Source: Cyclobacteriaceae bacterium
Lineage (GTDB): Bacteria; Bacteroidota; Bacteroidia; Cytophagales; Cyclobacteriaceae
Reading direction: 5' to 3'
Length of the DNA: 19,216 bases
NCBI GenBank assembly: GCA_021648745.1
Contig: JAKISE010000063.1
Coordinates: 1-19,216, forward strand
Part shown: positions 7,458-13,563 of the stretch, piece after piece
Layout: every line of letters begins with the position of its first letter
Position numbering within the stretch: the stretch's first letter is position 1
Notes under the pieces: generated by a model
What the model saw: only the letters and a program-made list of their open reading frames with translations
The model's database searches: none
Told to the model about the DNA's origin: nothing
Program-made: the position numbers and the translations under genes

Positions 7458-8420
7458 TTACATAACCCTTGACTTAAGTTGGGTTATATATTGGCCCAAT
7501 AGGCCCTCTTCAGAAGTAGTAAGCGCATCTAATTTTTGATTTCCGCTCTGCTCATACTCTAATACCATTGATTTAACCTGCTTCTGCACATAAAGTTTAT
7601 CGAAATAGGAAGAAATAATGCTAACCTTATTAGGAGACTGTTCTATGGAAGAATTGTATGTACTTAATAACTCTGCGTTATTAGTAGAAAGCTCTAGGGC
7701 TTTGGTAATTAATATCGACTTCTTTTTATTAATAATATCCCCACCTATTTGTTTTCCAAAGCCTTCTCCGCCATACAAATCAAGGAGGTCGTCCTGGAGC
7801 TGAAAAGCTAGCCCAAGATTTACACCGATTTCGTACAGTTTATCACTTTCTTTGGTGGGAGCGCCTGCTAGAATGGCTCCCATTTCTAAACTGAAACCCA
7901 AAAGAACAGCTGTTTTCTGTCGAATCATATCCAAATATTCTTCCACAGAAATAGAAGGCAGCTTTTCAAAATCCATATCCTTTTGCTGACCCTCGCAGAC
8001 TTCTTGAGCACAGGTATTGAATTTTTTAAGCAAGGTTGGGAGCACTTCTTCTGGGGCATTACTCAGTAAATCATAAGCTTTCACCATCATTACATCGCCT
8101 GATAAAATGGCAATATTGGCATCCCATTTGGTGTGTACAGTTTCGTTGCCTCTTCGAAGCGGAGCTTCGTCCATAATATCATCGTGTACCAGTGTAAAAT
8201 TATGAAAAACCTCTAATGCTAGAATAGGTAGTACTACATTGTCAACATTTTTTTTATACAATTGGTAAGCAAGCATTGCCAGCATCGGTCGTACTCTTTT
8301 ACCTCCAATACTAAGGATGTATTTTATAGGATCATACAGGTTTTTAGGGCCTGTAGGGAGCGCAAGGTTCTCTAAGCCAGTATTTATCTTATTTAAAAGT
8401 GTATTTAAGTCTTGATTCAT
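7458..8420 (-). CDS. Polyprenyl (farnesyl/geranylgeranyl) diphosphate synthase
   Basis: The 320-residue all-helical prenyltransferase condenses isopentenyl diphosphate with allylic diphosphates. The key motifs are complete: GGKRVRP (39-45), the first aspartate-rich motif DDIMD (80-84) followed by RRG, the KT at 169-170, and the second motif QLQDDLLD (207-214) with the later KKKS (about 232-235). The residue five positions before the first motif is aromatic (Phe75), and the motif has the short DDxxD form. In the standard classification this pattern is seen in short-chain synthases making C15-C20 products. The precursor could feed carotenoids, quinones or cell-wall lipids, but no such gene is adjacent. 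The whole 88-base gap to rnr upstream is a palindromic repeat. Confidence 0.93.
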   Translation of the reverse strand: MNQDLNTLLNKINTGLENLALPTGPKNLYDPIKYILSIGGKRVRPMLAMLAYQLYKKNVDNVVLPILALEVFHNFTLVHDDIMDEAPLRRGNETVHTKWDANIAILSGDVMMVKAYDLLSNAPEEVLPTLLKKFNTCAQEVCEGQQKDMDFEKLPSISVEEYLDMIRQKTAVLLGFSLEMGAILAGAPTKESDKLYEIGVNLGLAFQLQDDLLDLYGGEGFGKQIGGDIINKKKSILITKALELSTNNAELLSTYNSSIEQSPNKVSIISSYFDKLYVQKQVKSMVLEYEQSGNQKLDALTTSEEGLLGQYITQLKSRVM

Positions 8421-8426
8421 TTAGGT

Positions 8427-8513
8427 ATTAACCACAGAGTAGCACAAAGAAGAACAAAGAAGAACAAAGTTACACAAAGGATTTCTTTGCGTCCTTGCGC
8501 CTTTGCGGTTAAT
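8427..8513. repeat. 87-bp imperfect palindromic repeat (CAAAG-type)
   Basis: The ends ATTAACC (8427-8433) and GGTTAAT (8507-8513) are perfect inverted repeats, and the arms pair imperfectly along their length. The left arm has a 10-base internal period built on ACAAAG (four units from about 8441). The right arm carries TTTGCGTCC-TTGCGCC-TTTGCGG. Arrays of this sort, alternating CGCAAAG and CACAGAG words, are familiar as interspersed palindromes in bacterial genomes. The element fills the space between rnr and the polyprenyl synthase gene and contributes the rnr stop codon. Confidence 0.8.
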
Positions 8514-10665
8514 TTTTCTCAAAAGATAAATCAATCGTTCTGCGATCTATGTTGGTGTCAACAACTTCAACAACAACCTTGTCGCCCAGACTTAACATCT
8601 TTTTATTGCGCTTACCAATAATGCGGTAATTGTCTTCGTCAAACTCGTAAAAATCATCTGTCATTTCACTCATTCGAACCATTCCTTCACATTTGGTTTC
8701 TGTAATTTCTACAAAAATGCCCCATTCGGTTAAGCCTGTAATTACACCATCATAAGGTTTATCTTCTGCATTTTTCATAAACTCAACTTGCTTATACTTA
8801 ATAGAGGCGCGCTCCGCTTCTGCAGCACGTTTTTCCATATTGGAACTGTGGAGGCTAAGCTCCTCATAATCATCTTTACTTACTGATTTACCTCCATTGA
8901 GGTAATGCTGCAACAGACGGTGCACCATCATGTCTGGGTAGCGCCTAATTGGAGATGTAAAATGAGTGTAATGGGTAAATGCTAGTCCAAAATGGCCGTT
9001 CGGTTCGGTGGTATATTTGGCTTTGGCCATAGAGCGTATGGCTAAAGATTGAAGTACGTTTTCTTCAGGCTTGCCTTCTATTTCGGCTATAAGGTTATTA
9101 ATGGAATTAGAAATATGATTTCCTTCTATATCTATCTCATGCCCAAATCGTTTAGCGAAAGTCGCAAAGGTGTTAATTTTTTCAGGGTCAGGGTTGTCGT
9201 GTGTTCTATATACGAACGTATCCCTTTCTTTTCCTTTGTGGAGGTCGAACACAAATTGGGCGACTCGTTTGTTCGCCAAAAGCATAAACTCTTCCACCAA
9301 CTTATGTGCATCAACTCTTACTTTAGGAACTACTCTCAACGGAGTTCCGTCTTCTGCTAATTCAAACCTAACTTCGGTAGTTTCAAAGTTGATAGCACCT
9401 CGTTTCGAGCGTTCTTTTTTAAGCGTTTTAGCTAATCGTTTTAGCTCATTTAATTCATCTGCAAAATCTCCCTCCTTGGTTTCGATGCCCTGTTGAGCTT
9501 CTTCGTAGGTAAACCTGCGATCGGAGTGGATAACAGTTCGCCCAAACCATTCTTTCACTATTTGTGCCTCTTGTGTAAGTTCAAACACGGCTGAAAAGGT
9601 GAGTTTATCTTCGTTTGGACGCAAAGAACAAAGCCCATTCGAAATATGCTCAGGGAGCATAGGAATGGTTCTATCCACTAAATAAACCGAAGTTGCTCTT
9701 TTAACGGCCTCTTCTTCTAAGGCTGTTTTAGGTCGCACATAATGTGTTACATCAGCAATATGAATACCTATTTCTACATTGCCATTCTTTAATGGCTTAT
9801 AAGAAATGGCATCATCAAAATCTTTGGCATCAAGAGGGTCAATGGTAAAGGTGGTGATAGGTCTAAAATCTTTCCGCTTCTTTATTTCCTCTACAGGAAG
9901 TTTATCGTTTAGCTGATTGGCTTCTTCTTCCACTTTGTTTGGAAACTCAAAAGGCAAACCGTATTCAGCCATAATGGAGTGCATTTCCGTCTCGTGTTTT
10001 CCCGAGGCTCCTAAAACACGAATAACTTCGCCTTCGGGATTTTGCCCGTGGCTGGGCCATTTATTTATCTTTACAATTACCTTATCCTTATGGCTAGCAT
10101 CCATCACCTTATTTAGCGGAATGAATACATCAATGTGGATTTTGCGGTTATCGGGTACAACAAAAGCATAGCGTGTGGAGAATTCAATTTTACCTACTAA
10201 CTCTGTGGCCTTTCTTTTGACAATTCTCTCCACTTGACCTTCAGGTCGTTTGCCATGGCGTTTAGGAAATACCATTACTTCTACAGTATCTCCGTTCATC
10301 GCTTGTTTTAGCAAGTCGGTTTTAACCCACACATCGCCATGTTCGCTATCGGTTACTATATAAGCGAAACGTGCGTTTACATGGTCAACAATACCCGTTA
10401 CTGTTTCTGCCTTTTTAAGGCTTTTATAACTATTTCTTAGTTTCTCAACTTTTCCTTCGCGCGATAGCATTTCTAAAATCGGCAGAACCGATGCTTTCGA
10501 AGAGGAATCGCGAATGTTTAATCGTTTAATTAGTTGTTTACTTGAAAAGGCCTTGCTGATATTACAATCTAGGTAATCAAGGACTTTTTCTTTTATTATT
10601 TTCGGGTCAAAGTTTCGTTTTCCTCCAATTCGAGGAGACCCTTTTTTATTTCGTTTTTTACTCAT
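8509..10665 (-). CDS. rnr: Ribonuclease R
   Basis: The 718-residue processive 3'-5' exoribonuclease degrades structured RNA. The domain order is as expected: a basic N-terminus with a winged-helix region (about 20-85), two cold-shock/OB domains (about 88-220), the RNB catalytic domain starting with TIDPLDAKDFDDAIS (about 274-288, carrying the Mg2+-binding aspartates) and continuing through GIHIADVTHYVRP, then a C-terminal S1 domain (about 633-716: GVITGLTEWGIFVEI). The length is typical for the family in this phylum. The start is ATG, with a TATTTTTG box 10 bases upstream. Its TAA stop (8511-8509) is formed by the outer TTAACC of the palindromic repeat, so insertion or creation of that repeat may have set the C-terminus. 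Confidence 0.97.
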   Translation of the reverse strand: MSKKRNKKGSPRIGGKRNFDPKIIKEKVLDYLDCNISKAFSSKQLIKRLNIRDSSSKASVLPILEMLSREGKVEKLRNSYKSLKKAETVTGIVDHVNARFAYIVTDSEHGDVWVKTDLLKQAMNGDTVEVMVFPKRHGKRPEGQVERIVKRKATELVGKIEFSTRYAFVVPDNRKIHIDVFIPLNKVMDASHKDKVIVKINKWPSHGQNPEGEVIRVLGASGKHETEMHSIMAEYGLPFEFPNKVEEEANQLNDKLPVEEIKKRKDFRPITTFTIDPLDAKDFDDAISYKPLKNGNVEIGIHIADVTHYVRPKTALEEEAVKRATSVYLVDRTIPMLPEHISNGLCSLRPNEDKLTFSAVFELTQEAQIVKEWFGRTVIHSDRRFTYEEAQQGIETKEGDFADELNELKRLAKTLKKERSKRGAINFETTEVRFELAEDGTPLRVVPKVRVDAHKLVEEFMLLANKRVAQFVFDLHKGKERDTFVYRTHDNPDPEKINTFATFAKRFGHEIDIEGNHISNSINNLIAEIEGKPEENVLQSLAIRSMAKAKYTTEPNGHFGLAFTHYTHFTSPIRRYPDMMVHRLLQHYLNGGKSVSKDDYEELSLHSSNMEKRAAEAERASIKYKQVEFMKNAEDKPYDGVITGLTEWGIFVEITETKCEGMVRMSEMTDDFYEFDEDNYRIIGKRNKKMLSLGDKVVVEVVDTNIDRRTIDLSFEKN

Positions 10666-10675
10666 AATTATTGTT

Positions 10676-10683
10676 CAAAAATA
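10676..10683 (-). promoter_or_regulatory. rnr: Candidate -7 promoter box for rnr
   Basis: The minus strand reads TATTTTTG, the same octamer found before the TPR gene and glyS, ten bases upstream of the rnr ATG. The expected -33 position falls inside the neighbouring repeat and shows no TTTG. Confidence 0.4.
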
Positions 10684-10695
10684 CACAAAACATAT

Positions 10696-10810
10696 CGTCA
10701 TTCCTGCGAAGGCAGGAATCTGTCTTACTTTGTAAGCGAAGAAGTATGTTTTGTGGTAAATATTAAATTTTCTGTCATTCCTAAAGATTTCCACTTATGT
10801 GAAAATGACG
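10696..10810. repeat. 115-bp interspersed repeat bounded by CGTCATT/AATGACG
   Basis: The ends CGTCATT (10696-10702) and AATGACG (10804-10810) are inverted copies. Inside the left end is a perfect 8-bp hairpin, ATTCCTGC-GAAG-GCAGGAAT (10700-10719). A third TGTCATTCC occurs at 10773-10781. The GTCATTCCTGCGAAGGCAGGAAT core is of the widespread interspersed-palindrome type seen in many bacteria. The element takes up most of the 184-base gap between the exonuclease gene and rnr. The right half is degenerate. Confidence 0.65.
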
Positions 10811-10849
10811 TGATTGTGAATGGCGTGTTTTAAGTGGAGTTGTAAATTT

Positions 10850-11578
10850 TTATTCCACTATATGGATATTATTTTCATTTATTAATGGCTGCCCTTTCAG
10901 CCGTAAAAGCAGTTGAGCTGTAACAATTACATCTCTTGCACAATACTCTGCTATTCGATCTAAGCCTTCGCCATTTTCATTTTCTTCATAAAAGACTTGG
11001 CTAACCTGGCTGCCGTCTATATCAGATTTGCTAGAGGGTATTTCAAAAATGGCAGCTAACAAATCAAGTGAAGTGTAATTCTTTCTATCTCCAAATTTCC
11101 AAAGCTCCATTGTATCAATATGATTAACTTCCCAAGGCTTTTTAGTTGCAGTATCTAATAATTCTGGGAGTTGTAGGCCATTGACCAATAGCCTTCTAGA
11201 GAGATAAGGAAAGTCAAACTCTTTTCCGTTATGACCACATAGATACGTGGTTTTAGGATTAAACTTACTAATAACTTCAATAAATTTTTCTAAAAGTTCT
11301 TTTTCATTATCGCTAGAAATAGACCTAACTCTAAAATGCCATTCCTCTTTTTGGTACACATAAAACCCAATGGCAACAACAATTATTTGCCCAAATTCAG
11401 CATAAATGCCAGCCCGTTCCATATACATTTCATCAGGTGTAATCTCATCTGGATTCCTTAATGTAAACGCTTTTTTATCCCACTGCTTTTGTAATCGTTC
11501 TGATAAATCGTCATAAGAGGCTGTACTTCTAATTGTTTCAATATCGACAACTAGAACTTGAGAAGGAGAAGGATTCAT
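10850..11578 (-). CDS. PolB-type 3'-5' exonuclease (DEDDy)
   Basis: The 242-residue product is a stand-alone member of the DEDD exonuclease superfamily, of the group described as predicted 3'-5' exonuclease related to the PolB proofreading domain. The three exonuclease motifs are intact. Exo I is VVDIET with Asp12 and Glu14. Exo II is CGHNGKEFDFPYLSRR with Asp122. Exo III is YCARD with Tyr212 and Asp216, which makes it DEDDy. Such enzymes remove nucleotides from 3' ends of DNA or RNA using two metal ions; the physiological substrate of this stand-alone group is not established. There is no polymerase domain and the length matches stand-alone family members. The gene begins 52 bases after the DUF2442 gene ends. 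Confidence 0.88.
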   Translation of the reverse strand: MNPSPSQVLVVDIETIRSTASYDDLSERLQKQWDKKAFTLRNPDEITPDEMYMERAGIYAEFGQIIVVAIGFYVYQKEEWHFRVRSISSDNEKELLEKFIEVISKFNPKTTYLCGHNGKEFDFPYLSRRLLVNGLQLPELLDTATKKPWEVNHIDTMELWKFGDRKNYTSLDLLAAIFEIPSSKSDIDGSQVSQVFYEENENGEGLDRIAEYCARDVIVTAQLLLRLKGQPLINENNIHIVE

Positions 11579-11630
11579 ATGTACAAGATATGAATAATTC
11601 AGTTGTAATCAAATGAGAAAGATTTAAGAC

Positions 11631-11891
11631 CTAACTAATTTTTTCAGCAGAAAGTGTTTGTTGCTTCAGCATTAAATCATATAAAAACTCGGGTGCAAAG
11701 TCAGCTCCATTAACCCACTCGAGAGTGCCATTAATGAGTCCAAACTGAATAAAAAGGTTGTTCTCTTTCAATGAACCGTAAAATGAACCGTTAAGATTAT
11801 TTTCAAAATCAACAACGCCTTTTTCTCCATTATTAAATGAGAGTTCTAAGCTAAATTGGCCTTTATGTTCAACCTCTACAATTTGTAACAT
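11631..11891 (-). CDS. DUF2442 domain protein
   Basis: The 86-residue protein fits the DUF2442 family throughout. It opens with the typical beta-rich MLQIVEVEHKGQFSLELSF, then a charged turn (NNGEKGVVDF), a central segment and the closing GTLEWVNGADFAPEFLYD. The function of the family is unknown. DUF2442 genes often follow a DUF4160 gene directly, and the pair has toxin-antitoxin-like gene organisation without proven activity. Here the upstream partner is present but broken, and a 108-bp palindrome lies in the 160-base gap. This gene looks intact: ATG start, no in-frame stops and normal length. Whether it still has a role without its partner is open. Confidence 0.8.
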   Translation of the reverse strand: MLQIVEVEHKGQFSLELSFNNGEKGVVDFENNLNGSFYGSLKENNLFIQFGLINGTLEWVNGADFAPEFLYDLMLKQQTLSAEKIS

Positions 11892-11932
11892 ACTACTAAT
11901 TTAAACCCGAAATATGCAATAGAATTTCTATT

Positions 11933-12040
11933 AGGCCTTTAACTCACTTCAAATCAGTCGCCTTGCTTTGTTTGTGTTCTCACCATAGCGGTGCTATGCT
12001 TTCGAATCCAAACTGCCTGATTTATTGTGACTTAAAGCCT
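11933..12040. repeat. 108-bp palindromic element between DUF4160 and DUF2442 genes
   Basis: The left arm, starting AGGCCTTTAACTCAC, and the reverse complement of the right arm, AGGCTTTAAGTCAC, match over about 25 bases with one gap and a few mismatches, including the blocks AGGC, TTTAA, TCAC and AAATCAG. The centre is a tight hairpin, CATAGC-GGT-GCTATG (11984-11998). Outside it, AACCCGAA (11904-11911) and TTCGGGTT (12063-12070) form a further 8-bp inverted pair. There is no coding capacity. The shape suits a non-autonomous palindromic mobile element or a REP-like repeat. Confidence 0.7.
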
Positions 12041-12051
12041 CATCACGAACC

Positions 12052-12322
12052 CTATCGCATAATTCGGGTTAAAGGGTCTATCTTAAATAAAGGCTTCCCT
12101 TGTTGAGATAAATCCCATTCCTTTAATAACTCATCTTTATGAAGGTTCATCCATTTGATTACTTTACCGATGATTTTAGAGGGAGCTTTCCCTTCCACAA
12201 CTCCACTTTCTATATGAACTACACCTGAATATTCTCCATACACAAAATGAAAATGCGGAGGGTTGTGATTGAACCCATGACATATAAATTATGATTCCAT
12301 AAAAGAGAGATGTTTCAAGTAT
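12052..12322 (-). pseudogene. DUF4160 gene, start lost and frameshifted
   Basis: The C-terminal two thirds is open and reads HNPPHFHFVYGEYSGVVHI, then KWMNLHKDELLKEW and KPLFKIDPL, which is the DUF4160 pattern. Upstream of this the frame hits a TAA at 12291-12289. The missing N-terminus is found in another frame, reading LFYGIIIYM. Removing one T at 12280 joins the two frames into LFYGIIIYM-HGFN-HNPPHFH with normal family spacing. Further upstream the expected MPEIS-like start reads ATA CTT GAA ACA TCT, so the ATG has become ATA. A shorter 63-residue product from a GTG at 12243 is possible but would lack the conserved HNPPHFH block. The first codons overlap a hairpin that follows the upstream gene. 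Confidence 0.75.
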
Positions 12323-12340
12323 AGTTAATTTTGAAACATC
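12309..12340 (-). terminator. Hairpin after the lipB-coupled gene
   Basis: GATGTTTCAA (12309-12318) and TTGAAACATC (12331-12340) form a perfect 10-bp stem with a 12-nt loop. On the minus strand it is followed by TCTCTTTT. It lies 11 bases beyond the stop of the 133-residue gene, so it probably ends the lipB transcript. It overlaps the former start of the DUF4160 remnant. Confidence 0.55.
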
Positions 12341-12351
12341 AATATACTAAA

Positions 12352-12753
12352 TTAAGCGTGCAAAACACCTTGTGAATCAAGCTCTTTTATAAACGCTAAG
12401 TTTTCTTTTTTAATACTGTCAGGAACAAAAGTGAATTTTTTATCGAACAGTTTTTCGTTCGCAAAATAGCTCACCCAATATTCATTAAATAAGTGAAATA
12501 CTTCTTCGGCAATTACTTCTATTTGTTGGGTTGAATTAGCTTTAACTTTATCAAATATATGCCTAAGAGTTGAGGTTTCTTCTGCTTTTTCTCCCAATTT
12601 ATTATAGCCTTTAGAGGCTATAATAATGTTTTCTAATGCGTAATCATTGGAGTTTATCAAGTGCACCGTCCAGTAATTTTTATCCATAGAGTTATCTAGT
12701 TTAATGGCAATTGTAACTCCTTCTACAACAGGTTTTTCAATGTCTTTTTTCAT
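12352..12753 (-). CDS. Conserved hypothetical protein coupled to lipB
   Basis: The 133-residue protein has no signal peptide, membrane segment or catalytic motif that I can recognise. It looks like a beta-rich single domain: early strands in VTIAIKLDNSMDKNYWTVHLINS, a central SKGYNKLGEK...TSTLRHIF segment, and EYWVSYFANEKLFDKKFTFV near the C-terminus. I recall similar proteins with the SKGY and FDKKFTF patterns in related Bacteroidota, without assigned function. Its ATG overlaps the stop codon of lipB (TAATG), which indicates translational coupling and a possible link to lipoylation or lipid metabolism. That link is inference from position only. A perfect hairpin follows the gene. Confidence 0.8.
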   Translation of the reverse strand: MKKDIEKPVVEGVTIAIKLDNSMDKNYWTVHLINSNDYALENIIIASKGYNKLGEKAEETSTLRHIFDKVKANSTQQIEVIAEEVFHLFNEYWVSYFANEKLFDKKFTFVPDSIKKENLAFIKELDSQGVLHA

Positions 12754-13490
12754 TAAACAACTTCCTCCATTCCCATTAATTTAATTAAATGGCCTTTCAA
12801 CTTATTTTGAGCTTCTTGCATATCAACTTCTTTGCCTAACTCTTGGGCAATGGAAGTAACCGCCTTATCATCTATACCACAAGGGATGATGTTGCCAAAG
12901 TAACTAAGATCGGTATTTACATTTAGTGCGAGGCCATGCATGGTTACCCACCGGCTGGTTTTTACGCCAATGGCACAAATTTTTCGAGGCTTCCATAAAA
13001 CTCCTTGTTCTTCTTGCTTATCAAAATCAATCCAAACGCCTGTAAATTTCTTAACTCGGCCTGCTTTTATTCCATAATCAGCCAAGGTATTAATAACAGA
13101 CTCCTCTAGCAATCGAAGGTACTTATCAATATCAGTAAAGAAATTATCAAGGTCGATTATCGGATAGCACACCAACTGACCTGGCCCGTGATAGGTTATA
13201 TCTCCGCCTCGGTTTATCTTGTAATAAGTAGCTTTCTTTTCTTTTAAGCCCTCCTTGTTTAATAAGAGGTTAGATTCGTCTCCACTTTTACCCAGGGTGT
13301 AAACGTGAGGGTGCTCTACAAACAAAATCCGATTTGGTGTGATTTTTTGCTCTGCTTCGGGCAAATTACGATTAGCTAATTTTAAATCTACTACAGATTT
13401 AAATACAGACTCTTGGTAATCCCAAGCTTCTTGGTAGTCTTTAAGTCCTAAGTTTCGGATTTCTACTGTATGGTTTTGGTTGGCGTTCAA
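12753..13490 (-). CDS. lipB: Octanoyltransferase
   Basis: LipB transfers octanoyl from acyl carrier protein to lipoyl domains, the first step of protein lipoylation. The 245-residue product carries the family signature RGGDITYHGPGQ (94-105), the acyl-site lysine in GVK (Lys177), TMHGLALNVN (183-192) and the catalytic cysteine in IPCGI (Cys204). The length is typical. The start is TTG at 13490; no in-frame ATG or GTG lies nearby, and the N-terminus TVEIRNLGLKDYQEAWDYQE aligns with the usual family start. The downstream gene overlaps it by one base. The upstream gene htpG is separated by a hairpin-forming repeat, so lipB probably has its own promoter. No lipA is in the window. Confidence 0.96.
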   Translation of the reverse strand: MNANQNHTVEIRNLGLKDYQEAWDYQESVFKSVVDLKLANRNLPEAEQKITPNRILFVEHPHVYTLGKSGDESNLLLNKEGLKEKKATYYKINRGGDITYHGPGQLVCYPIIDLDNFFTDIDKYLRLLEESVINTLADYGIKAGRVKKFTGVWIDFDKQEEQGVLWKPRKICAIGVKTSRWVTMHGLALNVNTDLSYFGNIIPCGIDDKAVTSIAQELGKEVDMQEAQNKLKGHLIKLMGMEEVV

Positions 13491-13521
13491 GTGGTAAAGA
13501 TAAGAGAGGGGTATTAAAAAT

Positions 13522-13557
13522 TAACGTCATTGCCAACGAAGTGAAGCAATGACGTTA
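13522..13557 (-). terminator. CGTCATTGC palindrome, likely htpG terminator
   Basis: TAACGTCATTGC (13522-13533) and GCAATGACGTTA (13546-13557) form a perfect 12-bp stem with a 12-nt loop. On the minus strand it is followed by ATTTTTAATA, so it can act as an intrinsic terminator for htpG. The CGTCATTGC...GAAG...GCAATGACG core also has the look of a common interspersed repeat, and its end matches that of the element at 10696-10810. Confidence 0.65.
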
Positions 13558-13563
13558 TATTAA

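Noticed and set aside
8441..8480. Short tandem ACAAAG units as a CRISPR array
   Set aside because: The units are about 10 bases with no spacers, and they belong to one arm of a palindrome.
8412..8621. Plus-strand open frame across the rnr 3' end and the palindromic repeat
   Set aside because: It is antisense to rnr and made largely of the repeat; the low-complexity product has no recognisable domain.
9049..9496. Two overlapping plus-strand open frames of about 100 codons within rnr
   Set aside because: They are antisense to the conserved RNB catalytic region, and their products show no family features.
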